64,000 nucleotides of DNA from Puniceibacterium sp. IMCC21224. GTDB lineage: Bacteria; Pseudomonadota; Alphaproteobacteria; Rhodobacterales; Rhodobacteraceae. Location: assembly GCF_001038505.1 (NCBI RefSeq), contig NZ_LDPY01000001.1:1860001-1924000 (forward strand). The letters run 5' to 3'. Of this stretch, positions 1 through 9,677 are shown piece after piece (position 1 is the first letter of the stretch; each line of letters starts with the position of its first letter). A model generated the notes under the pieces. That model was given only the letters and a program-made list of their open reading frames with translations. It ran no database searches and had not been told where the DNA came from. Both the position numbers and the translations under genes were made by a program.

Positions 1-1074
1 TATATGTCCAAATGGCTGCACCATTCGGGTGGTACGGTTTGCGAGCCGACGGATGTGCCGGTGAATAAACGCCACCTCGACATGTTGATGGCGCATATGG
101 TGTTGTCGGACAAACCGTTTATGGGATCCGTGACCGAACCCAGCCGGGCGCAGGACAGCGTTGAGATGTGCGAGATCCTGTTCGGCAAAGAGTTCGTGCA
201 GGAAAATACCGTGATGACATCGCTCATCAACATCAACTCGCCCATGACGTTTGATGACACGATGATGGGCGCACTCGAAGTGTATGCCCGCAACAATCAA
301 GCCTGCATCATCAGCCCGTTTATCGTCGGTGGGGCGATGGCACCGGTTTCGGTGGCGGGCACCTTGACGCAGGTTCTGGCCGAGGTGCTGGCCGGGATCG
401 CCTACAGCCAGTTGGTGCGCAAAGGCGCGCCGGTGATCTGTGGGGCCTTCGTGACCTCGATCGACATGAACTCGGGCGCGCCGACCTTCGGCACCCCTGA
501 GGCGGCACATATCACTTATGGCGCGGGTCAGCTTGCCCGACGTTTGGGGTTGCCATACCGTTCGGCGGGGTCGTTCTGCGGATCGAAATTGCCCGACGCG
601 CAGGCGGCGTATGAAACCGCCAATTCGCTCAACATGGGCTTGTTGTCAGGCGTCAACTTTATGTTGCATGCCTGTGGATGGATGGAGGGTGGGTTGGTGT
701 CGTCCTACGAAAAATTCGTGATGGACGCCGACCAACTGGGTTGCCTGCATCATCTGGCGCGCGGTGTGCAGATCGACGAGAATGCGCAGGCAATGGATGC
801 GATTGCCGAAGTTGGCCCCGGTGGGCATTATCTGGGCTGCGCGCACACGCAGGCGAATTTCAAGAGTGCGTTCTGGCGGTCGGACCTGCTGGATTACAAA
901 CCGTTCGAGACCTGGAGCGAAGAGGGCGCGCGCGACACCATGACGCTGGCCAGCTTGCGGGTGAAACGGCAGCTCGAAACCTATCAGCAGCCGCCACTGG
1001 ATCCTGCCATTGTCGAGGCTCTGGAGAGCTATGTTGCCGCCAAAAAGGACTCAATGCCCGACGCATTTATGTAA
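1..1074 (+). CDS. Trimethylamine methyltransferase family protein (MttB-like), C-terminal part
   Basis: The reading frame is open from the first base, so the gene starts upstream; 357 residues are visible, against about 500 for the family. The sequence matches the C-terminal TIM-barrel part of MttB/COG5598 corrinoid-dependent methyltransferases, including the SKLPDAQAAYET stretch and the GAGQLARRLGLPYR segment. The frame has no internal TAG, so the visible part is of the non-pyrrolysine type. Characterised members of that type demethylate quaternary amines such as glycine betaine, passing the methyl group to a corrinoid protein; the substrate here is unknown. No corrinoid protein or methyltransferase partner lies downstream within the window. 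Family assignment is firm, substrate is not. Confidence 0.88.
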   Translation, partial: YMSKWLHHSGGTVCEPTDVPVNKRHLDMLMAHMVLSDKPFMGSVTEPSRAQDSVEMCEILFGKEFVQENTVMTSLININSPMTFDDTMMGALEVYARNNQACIISPFIVGGAMAPVSVAGTLTQVLAEVLAGIAYSQLVRKGAPVICGAFVTSIDMNSGAPTFGTPEAAHITYGAGQLARRLGLPYRSAGSFCGSKLPDAQAAYETANSLNMGLLSGVNFMLHACGWMEGGLVSSYEKFVMDADQLGCLHHLARGVQIDENAQAMDAIAEVGPGGHYLGCAHTQANFKSAFWRSDLLDYKPFETWSEEGARDTMTLASLRVKRQLETYQQPPLDPAIVEALESYVAAKKDSMPDAFM

Positions 1075-1434
1075 CTGGGGTTCGTCGACGTCTGACCAGG
1101 CGGCCCTGGCGCGGTTCACATGTTTGTGCGTGGCTGAATTTTAAGTTGACCGCGTCGGCTCTGGGAGTCCGTAGCTAGGCTTCGCCAGTACTCCCGGGGT
1201 GTCCGCGCGCTGTAGGGCACTTTTACGGAACTGCGGATGTCGCAACCTGAGCTCGTATTCGGGCGGTTTGGGGCTCGTATCGGCAGAAACACGCTGTCCT
1301 TTTGCCCTCTCTGAACGACTGGCTTGCCAACATTTTTTGATTCGGAAACGTTGGACTTACGAGTTTTTCGGAAAGTTTTAGGTAAATTGCGCGGGTGTTT
1401 TTATCCCGCGCTGTTCACATTTTGTGTTGGTTTG
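1075..1434. other. Intergenic region, no gene seen
   Basis: No reading frame here resembles a protein. The one structure I see is an inverted repeat, GCGCGGG at 1389-1395 with CCCGCGC at 1405-1411, just past the end of the DUF6477 gene on the minus strand. It lacks a clear T-run, so it is at best a weak terminator for that gene. Confidence 0.4.
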
Positions 1435-1758
1435 TTACATTTGGCTGACAAGTTGCAGCGTCGGCGCCGTCGATTGAGCGGTCGCCTGAAGCAACCGCGC
1501 CTCGCCCATCATTGCGACAAGAACCTCGATATGGCGCACGACTGGATAATTGGAATCGTCGTTGCGCCGCTGCGAGTCTAGCTCCTCTTCCATCGTGATC
1601 AATCGCTTTAGGGCCAGACTGGTCGCTGGCAGCGAATCGTAGCCCAAAAGCCTTTTGAGATGGGGGTTTCGGCGATATTCCTCGACGCCGATCCGTGCTG
1701 TACGGATCAGGAAACGCGGCCGCCGGAGCTGTTGCAAAAAGCTGATGAGGTCTGTCAT
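1435..1758 (-). CDS. DUF6477 family protein
   Basis: A 107-residue protein starting MTDLISFLQQLRRP. It matches my recollection of DUF6477, a small Rhodobacteraceae family with a conserved LRRPRFLIRTARIG N-terminus and a YPVVRHIEVLVAMMGEARLL C-terminal helix. The start was chosen at 1758 because an AGGA-like site lies just upstream and the family begins at this methionine; the frame is open for 31 more codons upstream but without family similarity. It is divergent from the DUF6456 gene, a pairing I associate with this family. No function is known. It has no signal peptide or membrane segment and is probably cytoplasmic. Confidence 0.75.
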   Translation of the reverse strand: MTDLISFLQQLRRPRFLIRTARIGVEEYRRNPHLKRLLGYDSLPATSLALKRLITMEEELDSQRRNDDSNYPVVRHIEVLVAMMGEARLLQATAQSTAPTLQLVSQM

Positions 1759-1894
1759 CGGAACCGTCCTTTGTTTCTGGTTCGTCAACAATTGCACAAT
1801 CTCAGCGGGTGTTGCGTATATGGAAACAATCACGAACGGAGCTTTAAGCAAAGCGAAGTCTCTGGAAACAATGATTTGAATTGCGTCTTTTCAG

Positions 1895-1909
1895 TTAACG
1901 AACAGGTAA
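1895..1909. promoter_or_regulatory. Possible CtrA-binding site (TTAA-N7-GTAA)
   Basis: TTAA at 1895-1898 and GTAA at 1906-1909 are separated by 7 bases, one mismatch from the alphaproteobacterial CtrA consensus TTAA-N7-TTAA. It lies 78 bases upstream of the DUF6456 start and in the region shared with the divergent DUF6477 gene. Confidence 0.4.
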
Positions 1910-1986
1910 CAAATCGCACGCAAGGGTTGATCCAAACCTGGGGAAAAGCCTGGGGAAAAGCAGAAGATTCCGAAGGGACTAGGAAA

Positions 1987-3114
1987 ATGTTCTGTGTTGA
2001 AAACGATCAATTCGGGTCGGCTTTGCCGACCTGGGTGCCAGAGTCGGCGCGCCATTACCTGGCGCATACGGAAACCGGACTGCCGATCCGGGCGCTGGCC
2101 CGCGATGCGGGGTGCCATGCGTCTACGGTGTTGCGACAGGTGCGCAAACTGGAAAGCCGCCGAGACGATCCTTTGGTGGACGCTGCCTTGCGTCGCCTGG
2201 GGCAGCGGCATTTTCAACCGGCTGACTGCCAGCCAGAACAGAAAGACAACGCGATGACATTGTCCGTTTTTCCGGAACAGACCCAAATAAACGATGCAAC
2301 CCTGGCGAGCGAGGGGCGGCGCGTCCTGCGCCGGTTGTGCGAAACCGGTGCCGTTCTGGCGGTCGCCGCCGAGATGGACAAAGCCGTCGTCGTGCGCGAC
2401 ACCGGAGAGGGCGGTGCCACCCGCACTGCGGTGGTCGAGGCCAATGTGGCGCAGGCGCTGGCACTCAAGGAATGGATCCACTGCGACGAACCGGGACGGA
2501 TCTCGCGGTATCGGATCACGGCGGCAGGGCGCGCGGCCTTGGGCAAGCTGCTGGCCGAGCGTGAGAGCCGGGTGCGTGGCTTTGCCGAGGCGCAGGCCGG
2601 GTTCGACACCGGGCGCGATGCTGATGCCGCTCTTGAGGCGCTGGATCTGGATCCGCGCGGGCACAAATCGCGGTTTGCCTTGTCAGACAGCCCATTGGCG
2701 GCGCTCGCACGGCGGCGCGACAAAGATGGTAAGCCCTTTATTGCGCCCGAGCTGGTCAGTGCGGGCGAACGGCTTCGTGAAGATTTCGAGCTGTCGCAAC
2801 TCGGCCCCAAGGTGACACAGAACTGGGACCAGTTCCTGACAGCCGGCGTTCAGAGCAACGGTCGCGGCGACGATGGTCGCCAGCCGGGGGCCGAGGCCGC
2901 GCGGTTGCGGGTACAGGCCGCGTTAAAGGATCTGGGGCCTGGCCTGGCGGATGTGGCGCTGAGGTGCTGCTGCTACCTTGAGGGGCTGGAAACGGCCGAA
3001 AAACGGATGGGGTGGTCGGCACGCTCGGGCAAAATCGTGCTGCGGATCGCATTGCAACGCCTTCAGCGGCATTTCACCGAGACGAGCGGCGCTGGCGGGC
3101 GGATGATCGGTTGA
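1987..3114 (+). CDS. DUF6456 domain-containing HTH protein
   Basis: A 375-residue protein. Residues around 15-55 contain a helix-turn-helix-like segment (GLPIRALARDAGCHASTVLR), suggesting DNA binding. The C-terminal part (about 240-370), beginning SPLAALARRRDKDG and ending in LRIALQRLQRHF, matches the DUF6456 domain of alphaproteobacteria. The frame is open further upstream, but ATG 1987 has an AGGA close by and homologues begin near the FCVENDQ segment. Inference: a regulatory protein, possibly tied to the CtrA network given the candidate site upstream. Its target is unknown. Confidence 0.75.
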   Translation: MFCVENDQFGSALPTWVPESARHYLAHTETGLPIRALARDAGCHASTVLRQVRKLESRRDDPLVDAALRRLGQRHFQPADCQPEQKDNAMTLSVFPEQTQINDATLASEGRRVLRRLCETGAVLAVAAEMDKAVVVRDTGEGGATRTAVVEANVAQALALKEWIHCDEPGRISRYRITAAGRAALGKLLAERESRVRGFAEAQAGFDTGRDADAALEALDLDPRGHKSRFALSDSPLAALARRRDKDGKPFIAPELVSAGERLREDFELSQLGPKVTQNWDQFLTAGVQSNGRGDDGRQPGAEAARLRVQAALKDLGPGLADVALRCCCYLEGLETAEKRMGWSARSGKIVLRIALQRLQRHFTETSGAGGRMIG

Positions 3115-3397
3115 CCCGGATCAGAGGTCGTCCTGCCCACTCAGGTCGACCTTGCCCCCTTCGAACAGGATCTCTTGGTCCGGTCAAAAGCGACCACAGG
3201 CCGGTGCCCCACAGCTTCACCGTTAACAACCCTGCACTATAGGTGCATATCAGGGGGGATCGAATTGTGGTCCGGGTGGGACGATTTCAGCACCCCGCGA
3301 GGTATACAGCGCGCGGTAAACCGCCCGCGGAGCGATCTTGTGAGCCTGAGCGCAATGTCATAGAGGTTCTGCGACGCCAAATTACCGGGATCCCCAC

Positions 3398-4741
3398 ATG
3401 CGCCTGAGCCGATATTTCCTGCCCGTTCTCAAAGAGACCCCCGCCGAGGCGCAGATCGTCAGCCATCGGCTGATGCTGCGCGCGGGCATGATCAAACAGG
3501 CCAGCGCCGGGATCTATTCCTGGCTGCCGCTGGGTTACAAAGTGCTGCGCAAGATCGAGGCCATCGTTCACGAGGAACAGCAACGCGCGGGTCATATCCC
3601 GATGCTGATGCCAACGCTGCAATCCGCCGATCTGTGGAAGGAATCCGGCCGTTACGACGCGTATGGTCCCGAGATGCTGCGCATCAAGGACCGTCAGGAT
3701 CGTGACATGCTGTACGGTCCCACAAACGAAGAGATGATCACTGACATTTTCCGCTCCAACGTCAGCTCCTACAAGGATCTGCCGCTGACACTTTACCACA
3801 TCCAGTGGAAATTCCGTGACGAGGTACGGCCCCGTTTCGGCGTGATGCGTGGACGTGAATTCCTGATGAAGGACGGTTACAATTTTGACCTGACCAAAGA
3901 GGATGCGCTGCACGCCTATAACCGCCATCTGGTCAGCTACCTGCGCACCTATGAACGCATGGGCCTTCAGGCGATCCCGATGCGTGCGGATTCCGGCCCC
4001 ATTGGCGGTGACGATACGCATGAATTCCTCGTCCTGGCAGAGACCGGCGAATCCGAGGTGTTCTATGACAGCGCGATCACCGATCTGAAGTTTGGCGATC
4101 GCCAGATCGACTACGATTCGGTGGATCAATGCCAGGCGGTGCTTGAGGAGTTCACCTCGCGCTATGCCCGCACCGACGAGACGCATGATGAGGCGCTGTT
4201 CAACGAGGTCCCTGAGGAACGCCGCCGCACGGCGCGCGGCATCGAGGTCGGTCAGATCTTTTATTTCGGTACCAAGTATTCCGATGCCATGGGTGCCCTG
4301 GTCGCCGATGGCGAGGGCGGCAAAGTGCCGGTGCACATGGGCTCGCACGGGATCGGCGTCAGCCGCCTGCTGGGCGCGATCATCGAAGCCAGCCATGACG
4401 ACAAGGGCATCATCTGGCCCGAAGGCGTGACACCGTTCCATTGCGGCATCGTCAATCTCAAGCAGGGTGACGCCGAGGCGGATGCCGCCTGTCAGTCGCT
4501 CTACGGCAGCCTGACCGCGCTGGGTCTTGAGCCGCTTTATGATGACCGCAACGAGCGTGCGGGAGGGAAATTCGCGACGATGGATCTGATTGGCCTGCCG
4601 TGGCGGATCACGGTCGGGCCCAGGGGGCTGAAAAATGGCGTGGTTGAACTGACGTCGCGCCGGACGGGCGAAAGCGAAGAATTGCCACCCGAGATCGCCA
4701 TCGCGCGGATCGCAGCAATCTACGGCCAGACAACAGCCTGA
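3398..4741 (+). CDS. proS: Prolyl-tRNA synthetase, short alphaproteobacterial type
   Basis: Class II aminoacyl-tRNA synthetase that charges tRNA-Pro in the cytoplasm. At 447 residues it lacks the about 180-residue editing (INS) domain of the E. coli enzyme, as is usual for alphaproteobacteria. Visible features: N-terminal [15 protein letters not shown], the TNEEM segment, motif 2 region [17 protein letters not shown], motif 3 [13 protein letters not shown], and a C-terminal anticodon-binding domain with [13 protein letters not shown]. About 280 bases of noncoding DNA precede it. It is followed after 123 bases by the DUF2937 gene on the same strand. Confidence 0.97.
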   Translation: MRLSRYFLPVLKETPAEAQIVSHRLMLRAGMIKQASAGIYSWLPLGYKVLRKIEAIVHEEQQRAGHIPMLMPTLQSADLWKESGRYDAYGPEMLRIKDRQDRDMLYGPTNEEMITDIFRSNVSSYKDLPLTLYHIQWKFRDEVRPRFGVMRGREFLMKDGYNFDLTKEDALHAYNRHLVSYLRTYERMGLQAIPMRADSGPIGGDDTHEFLVLAETGESEVFYDSAITDLKFGDRQIDYDSVDQCQAVLEEFTSRYARTDETHDEALFNEVPEERRRTARGIEVGQIFYFGTKYSDAMGALVADGEGGKVPVHMGSHGIGVSRLLGAIIEASHDDKGIIWPEGVTPFHCGIVNLKQGDAEADAACQSLYGSLTALGLEPLYDDRNERAGGKFATMDLIGLPWRITVGPRGLKNGVVELTSRRTGESEELPPEIAIARIAAIYGQTTA

Positions 4742-4864
4742 CGGCCGGATTGGCCCCGATTGGTCCGGTGCAGCCGCTGCGCGCCGGGCTTTCTGTACGA
4801 CCACGGATCTGCTATAATTCCGCTCGCGCCCCGCGAAGAGGGCTGTGGTTGAGAGGCACGCGCA

Positions 4865-5368
4865 ATGATCCTGCGGGTATTGACGATGGTGGCAGGACTG
4901 ACCGGCGCGGCGGGCCTGTCGCAGTTTCCTGAATTTTCGCAGCAATACACACAGCGGTTGGGCGGTGCGGTGGACGAGTTGTCGCGCATTGTGCAACATT
5001 TCGACCGGGACGCGGCAAAGGTTGGCCTGACACGCGAAGAGGCTCTGGGAGAATTACGCAAAGGCAGTGCTTTTGGCGCGGCTCACGCAGCGAGCATGAC
5101 TCAGACCATCTCGCGCCATACCCGGCTGAGCGCGGATATTGCAGCCCTCAATGGCGCAGGGCCCTTCATGCGCGTCAAACTTGCCAGCCATCTTGCAGAC
5201 TCGGAGATCGCAGAACGCGCCTGGCAAAGCTATCAACCTGCAGTTCCTGCGACGTTCGAAGGCGCTGTTTTTGCCGTCACTGGCTTTGCCGCAGGCTGGG
5301 GCGGTCTAAGCCTGCTCCTGTCGATACTGTCGAGCGTTTTTCGCCGCAAACGCCGCACCGCCGCCTGA
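4865..5368 (+). CDS. DUF2937 family membrane protein
   Basis: A 167-residue protein of the DUF2937 family. An N-terminal hydrophobic stretch (about residues 2-18), a polar central part with FPEFSQQYTQRLGGAVDEL, and a second hydrophobic helix near 135-158 (FAVTGFAAGWGGLSLLLSIL) followed by a basic tail (FRRKRRTAA) suggest two membrane segments with the middle part outside the cytoplasm. The family has no known function. It converges on glmM with two hairpins between them. Confidence 0.8.
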   Translation: MILRVLTMVAGLTGAAGLSQFPEFSQQYTQRLGGAVDELSRIVQHFDRDAAKVGLTREEALGELRKGSAFGAAHAASMTQTISRHTRLSADIAALNGAGPFMRVKLASHLADSEIAERAWQSYQPAVPATFEGAVFAVTGFAAGWGGLSLLLSILSSVFRRKRRTAA

Positions 5369-5376
5369 GCAGTGCG

Positions 5377-5424
5377 CAAGACTTTTATGTAAAAGTCTTG
5401 CCAAGAGTTTTCGAGAAAACTCTT
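5377..5424. terminator. Two tandem hairpins between convergent genes
   Basis: CAAGACTTTT (5377-5386) pairs with AAAAGTCTTG (5391-5400) around ATGT. Then AAGAGTTTTC (5403-5412) pairs with GAAAACTCTT (5415-5424) around GA and is followed by TT. Lying between the ends of the DUF2937 gene and glmM, they probably end transcription from both sides. Their sequence resembles a palindrome inside glyS at 12827-12851. Confidence 0.7.
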
Positions 5425-5433
5425 TTCCTCCCC

Positions 5434-6777
5434 TCAGACCGCCGCGCGGACCTCCGCTACGATACTGTCTATCACCTGCTCCAACAGGGATTCGTCCTCG
5501 CATTCCGCCATCACGCGGATGAGCGGTTCCGTACCGGACTTTCGGATCAATAGGCGCCCCTTGCCAATCAGCGCCACCTCGGCCTCTGCTATTGCGCCTT
5601 TGACATTTTCCGCGTCCAGCGGTGCCTGACCAGCTGTGTAGCGAACATTGCGCAGCAGTTGTGGAACCGGTTCGAAGTTGTTTGCCAGATGGCTGGCAGG
5701 CTGGCCTGTTCGGATCATTTCTGCAAGGAACTGCAATCCTGCCATCAGGCCATCACCCGTGGTCGCATAGTCGGTCATCACGATATGGCCTGACTGTTCC
5801 CCACCCAGATTCCAGCCCCCATGGCGCATTGCCTCGACCACGTATCGGTCGCCCACGTTGGTCCGCTCCAATGTCAGGCCACGGCTGTGCATGAACCGCT
5901 CGAGCCCGAGGTTGGACATCACCGTCGCCACCAGCGTACCGTCGCGCAAGCGGCCTTCTTCTGCCCAGCGGGCGGCCATCAGCGCCATGATCTGGTCACC
6001 GTCGGCTACCTTGCCGGTCTCATCAATAATCATCACCCGGTCGGCGTCGCCATCGAGGCAAATGCCCACATCGGCTCCGTGCGCCACCACGGTTTCGGCG
6101 GCGGTGCGCGGCTGGGTCGATCCGCAATCTTCGTTGATGTTGTGGCCGTTCGGAGAAACGCCGATCTTGATGACTTCGGCACCCAGTTCCCACAGCACGT
6201 CCGGTGCGGCGCGGTAGGCCGCACCATTGGCGCAGTCGATCACCACCTTGATTCCATCGAGCCGCATTCCAGCCGGAAAGGTCGATTTGACCCGTTCCTG
6301 ATATCTATACCGGCCATCGTCGATTCGCTGCGCGCGACCAATCTGATCGGCCGAGGACGGCTCGACCCCGGCCTCTACCAGTGCCTCGATCTCGCTCTCG
6401 GCCTCGTCGGATAGTTTGAATCCGTCGGGGCCAAAAAATTTGATGCCGTTGTCCTGGCTTGGGTTGTGGCTGGCCGAGATCATGATGCCCAGATCAGCCC
6501 GCATCGACGGTGTCAGCAGACCGACAGCCGGCGTTGGCACCGGACCCAGCAGCAGCACGTTCATGCCGGTCGAGGTGAGGCCCGCCGTCAGCGCGTTCTC
6601 GAACATGTAGCCCGACAGGCGGGTGTCCTTGCCGATCACCACCCGGTGCACGCCGCCACGTTCGCGTCGGAAATAGCGCCCGGTCGCCGCACCCAGTGCC
6701 ATCGCCATTTGCGCGGTCATCGGCGGCGTGTTGGCCGTGCCGCGCACGCCATCGGTGCCAAACAGTTTACGCACCAT
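5434..6777 (-). CDS. glmM: Phosphoglucosamine mutase
   Basis: Converts glucosamine-6-phosphate to glucosamine-1-phosphate for UDP-GlcNAc, the precursor of peptidoglycan and lipopolysaccharide. The 447-residue length fits the family. Visible are the start [13 protein letters not shown], the active-site serine loop [17 protein letters not shown], the metal-binding loop [11 protein letters not shown], and the phosphate-binding [12 protein letters not shown] near the C-terminus. The ATG at 6777 is fixed by the family N-terminus; it overlaps the end of folP by 11 bases, so the two are likely co-transcribed and translationally coupled. The folP-glmM order is common in bacteria. Confidence 0.97.
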   Translation of the reverse strand: MVRKLFGTDGVRGTANTPPMTAQMAMALGAATGRYFRRERGGVHRVVIGKDTRLSGYMFENALTAGLTSTGMNVLLLGPVPTPAVGLLTPSMRADLGIMISASHNPSQDNGIKFFGPDGFKLSDEAESEIEALVEAGVEPSSADQIGRAQRIDDGRYRYQERVKSTFPAGMRLDGIKVVIDCANGAAYRAAPDVLWELGAEVIKIGVSPNGHNINEDCGSTQPRTAAETVVAHGADVGICLDGDADRVMIIDETGKVADGDQIMALMAARWAEEGRLRDGTLVATVMSNLGLERFMHSRGLTLERTNVGDRYVVEAMRHGGWNLGGEQSGHIVMTDYATTGDGLMAGLQFLAEMIRTGQPASHLANNFEPVPQLLRNVRYTAGQAPLDAENVKGAIAEAEVALIGKGRLLIRKSGTEPLIRVMAECEDESLLEQVIDSIVAEVRAAV

Positions 6778-7786
6778 ATCGCTCTCCGTGTTGAACAGCG
6801 CACCAAAGCGCCAGTGCCTGACGGGTTTCGGCAACGTCGTGGACCCGCAGGATCTGCACGCCTTGGGCCACCGCAGCGAGCGCCACAGCGATCGAGCCGG
6901 GCGCACGTTTGCGGGCTTCGGGAACCGAAGCGATGCGCCCGATAAACCCCTTGCGCGAGGCCCCGATCAGGATCGGGCAGCCAAGACCGTGAAACAGACT
7001 GATGCCGTTGAGTATTGCCAGATTGTGCTGCAGCGCCTTTCCAAAGCCGATACCGGGATCGACGATGATACGGCTGCGCGGAATGCCCGATTGTTCAAGC
7101 ATCACGACCTGCGCCGCAAGGAAGTCATAAACATCCAGCAGCACGTTATCGTAGCGCGGATTTTCCTGCATGGTTTCGGGATCGCCAAGCGCATGCATGA
7201 CACAAACGGGCAGTTCCAAGCGCGCGCAGTAGGGCGCAAGCATGCGATCATAGGTAAAGCCCGAGATATCGTTGACCATCGCAGCGCCCGCCTTGATTGC
7301 GGCATCTGCCACGCTGACCTTGCGTGTATCGATCGATATCGGCGCGTTCAGTGTATGGCCAAGCGCCGTAATCACCGGCTCGATCCGGGCGATCTCGGCC
7401 TCGACTGGGACGGGCTGTGCTCCGGGGCGGGTGGATTCCCCGCCGACGTCTATGATGTCAACGCCATCCTCGACCATCTGCAGGCCGCGCGTTGTCGCCC
7501 GCGTCGGGCCGATATTGTGGCCGCCATCCGAAAAGCTGTCTGGTGTGACGTTCAGAATCCCCATGATCCGTGGCTGGTCCAGCGACATACCAAGGATCGG
7601 ACCGCGCGGCCGCGACAGTGCATCGCGCACAGGGCCGGGAATAGCGTCAATATCGACCCGTTCCGAATGGCCATCGCGGCGCAAAAGTTCGGCATGGGTG
7701 AACCAACCTGTCCCTCCGGCGATACAGAGGGCCTCGGTCGGGCGGGGAAAATCGTTGCGGACCAAAGGTCGAAAATACTCTGACAT
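6767..7786 (-). CDS. folP: Dihydropteroate synthase
   Basis: Condenses 6-hydroxymethyl-7,8-dihydropterin pyrophosphate with p-aminobenzoate in folate synthesis; the sulfonamide target. Conserved loops: [37 protein letters not shown] and [11 protein letters not shown]. At 339 residues it carries about 70 more N-terminal residues than the E. coli enzyme (the core begins near IMGILNVTP), a feature I associate with Rhodobacteraceae homologues. It lies between folB (39 bases upstream) and glmM (11-base overlap), forming a folate/cell-wall operon. Confidence 0.95.
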   Translation of the reverse strand: MSEYFRPLVRNDFPRPTEALCIAGGTGWFTHAELLRRDGHSERVDIDAIPGPVRDALSRPRGPILGMSLDQPRIMGILNVTPDSFSDGGHNIGPTRATTRGLQMVEDGVDIIDVGGESTRPGAQPVPVEAEIARIEPVITALGHTLNAPISIDTRKVSVADAAIKAGAAMVNDISGFTYDRMLAPYCARLELPVCVMHALGDPETMQENPRYDNVLLDVYDFLAAQVVMLEQSGIPRSRIIVDPGIGFGKALQHNLAILNGISLFHGLGCPILIGASRKGFIGRIASVPEARKRAPGSIAVALAAVAQGVQILRVHDVAETRQALALWCAVQHGERYGA

Positions 7787-7825
7787 GGCGCCTGAATGCT
7801 GTATCGGGCACAGCTTGGCAAGCGC

Positions 7826-8752
7826 TCAGATCACTGTATCGTCCAACTTTGCCACACGTGCCGGGATGGACGTTGCGATAGGCTGGAACGTGCCGATCGC
7901 GACAAATTCGCGTGCAGATAACTGCTCAGCCAGCCACACGGCGAGGGCGAGTGGCTCACCATCCGGTGTGACGGGGCCATGCGTTGCGTCAAGCACCATC
8001 TTGGACGGGGCCCAGATGCAGATCTGGGCGTTCTTCATCGCCCAGTCCAATTCGGTCCGGGTGGCGACGACCTTGCAACGTGAATCGCGCCCCGCCAGAA
8101 CCCAACCGTTCTGCTCAATCGAGAGCAGGTCGATACGGCGCTGCACCATTGTGTTCGCGGCAACGGGCGGGGCAGTATCAGGCGCCCCGACGACCAGAAT
8201 GACCGGCACGTTACCCGCCTGAAAACCGTCGATCCAACGATTGAGGGCCTCAGAGGAAATGGCGGCATTTGACAGATACACCACTTTCGGGTGGGGTGGT
8301 TCCTGCGCGGATTCTCCGTCTTTGGTGTCGATATCCTGACGGGCGCGGACGATTTCGACCCCCAACGCCCCCGGGCCACGGTCCAGCTTTTCGATGCGCA
8401 CAAAGACGCGCATCGCCTGGGGCTCCAACAGGATCCGCTCGGCGATCCGTTCGGCCAGGGTTTCCAAAAGGTTGACGCGCTCGGCGTCCAGTTCAAAGGC
8501 AATGGCTTCGGTCACGCGGTCGTAGGACAAGATGCGATCAACATCGTCGTCCAGTGGTCCGGTGAATGGCATCACCTCGACCACCACATTAAAACTGATC
8601 CGCTGGGTTGTGCCGCGTTCGGCCTGAAACGCGCCGATGTCGACCTCGACCACATGATCGCGCAGCGAAATGCGGTCGCGCGGTGCATCCCCCGCCGTGG
8701 CGATTGCTCGTTCCGATGGGTGGGCAAAGGCCAGTCGAATATCTGTGCTCAT
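7826..8752 (-). CDS. folB: Dihydroneopterin aldolase with a long C-terminal extension
   Basis: The N-terminal 130 or so residues match FolB, which cleaves 7,8-dihydroneopterin in folate synthesis: RISLRDHVVEVDIGAFQAER, SYDRVTEAI and NLLETLAERIAERILL. FolB is normally about 120 residues, but this protein has 308. The extra 170 residues contain VVYLSNAAISSEALNRWI, PVILVVGAP and PLALAVWLAEQLSAREFV, which by eye recall the amino acid kinase fold (the AAWLAERLGA-type motif), possibly a non-catalytic remnant; this is an inference. Start 8752 was chosen from MSTDIRLAFAHPSE; the frame is open 30 codons further up. It is first in a run with folP and glmM. Confidence 0.88.
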   Translation of the reverse strand: MSTDIRLAFAHPSERAIATAGDAPRDRISLRDHVVEVDIGAFQAERGTTQRISFNVVVEVMPFTGPLDDDVDRILSYDRVTEAIAFELDAERVNLLETLAERIAERILLEPQAMRVFVRIEKLDRGPGALGVEIVRARQDIDTKDGESAQEPPHPKVVYLSNAAISSEALNRWIDGFQAGNVPVILVVGAPDTAPPVAANTMVQRRIDLLSIEQNGWVLAGRDSRCKVVATRTELDWAMKNAQICIWAPSKMVLDATHGPVTPDGEPLALAVWLAEQLSAREFVAIGTFQPIATSIPARVAKLDDTVI

Positions 8753-8878
8753 CTCTTGCTTTCGGTCCGGGGCGGTGTTCGGTCTACCCCGGGTTGGCCG
8801 GATCTCCAACCTATCCACCCGTAGCGGCGGCGAAAAAAGCAAAAAAGCCTGACCGGCACGTGAAGCGCCGATTGCGGC

Positions 8879-9514
8879 TCAGTTTTGGCTGAGGCGGGTG
8901 GGCTGACGATAAAAGAAATGGTCGCCGATCCGCGCCGTCAGCGGGAATTTGCGTGCCCAGTTCGGGCTGACCGCGCCGGTGTGGTAATGCGTGGCGCCAT
9001 CAGTCAGCGCGCGGGTCGCGCCGGACAACATGACGCGTGCCACCTTGCCAACCTGCGAAAAGGCCGAAACCTCGTGAATAGCGTCCGACCGACCGTCACA
9101 GGTATAGGAAAACTGGCAGGCGTATTTCCGGCCCGTGCCCTGATTGATCACGCCGCAAACCGAATTGGGATAGCGCGGGCTGTCCACCCGGTTCAGGATC
9201 ACCTCAGCCACCGCAAACTGGCCTTTGACCGTCTCGCCGCGGGCCTCGAAATACAGCGCCTCGGCCAGACATTGCCATTGCGCGCCACCTTGCGCCGACG
9301 ACATGGTGCTGAGAAAACCAGCATCATAGCGCAGATCCTGCGCCGTCACAGGCTGTGGTGTCACCAACGTCTTGAGATGTGCAGGTCCGACGGCGCTGAG
9401 GCCGCGCTGTTCCATCTTTAGTAGCGCGCTGGCGTGGTTGGATTTGACGTCTGAAAATGCGGGGGATGCAATACAAAGTCCAGCCAGAATGGCAAATGCA
9501 AAAGATCTAATCAT
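8879..9514 (-). CDS. Cell wall hydrolase, SleB family, secreted
   Basis: A 211-residue protein with a signal peptide (MIRSFAFAILAGLCIASPAFS) and a Hydrolase_2/SleB domain at about 85-205: LAEALYFEARGE, AEVILNRVDSPRYPNSVCGV, CQFSYTCDG and THYHTGAVSPNW. Family members cut glycan strands of peptidoglycan; the conserved Glu in YFEARGE is the presumed catalytic residue. It probably acts in the periplasm on envelope remodelling. It stands alone, 127 bases downstream of folB's start and on the same strand. Two TTAACC motifs lie upstream (9585-9605). Confidence 0.88.
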   Translation of the reverse strand: MIRSFAFAILAGLCIASPAFSDVKSNHASALLKMEQRGLSAVGPAHLKTLVTPQPVTAQDLRYDAGFLSTMSSAQGGAQWQCLAEALYFEARGETVKGQFAVAEVILNRVDSPRYPNSVCGVINQGTGRKYACQFSYTCDGRSDAIHEVSAFSQVGKVARVMLSGATRALTDGATHYHTGAVSPNWARKFPLTARIGDHFFYRQPTRLSQN

Positions 9515-9677
9515 GGTGGTTCTCTACCTTCGAAGCATTACGGCACGTCATGCCGCACAAAACCAAGGCGTCTTAGACAAAATTTTAACCTGCGTCCAGT
9601 TAACCAGCCATGCGGTTCCGGCATGGCTGCTGCCATGGGCGGAATTCCACCAGATCGGGCGAAATGCCCTGTTTTAC

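Noticed and set aside
3287..4999. A 570-codon open frame on the minus strand opposite proS
   Set aside because: It is the antisense shadow of a well-supported gene in high-GC DNA and shows no family motifs.
9585..9605. CtrA site upstream of the SleB-type hydrolase (two TTAACC motifs)
   Set aside because: The spacing of the half-sites is 15 bases from start to start rather than 11, so the full consensus is not met.
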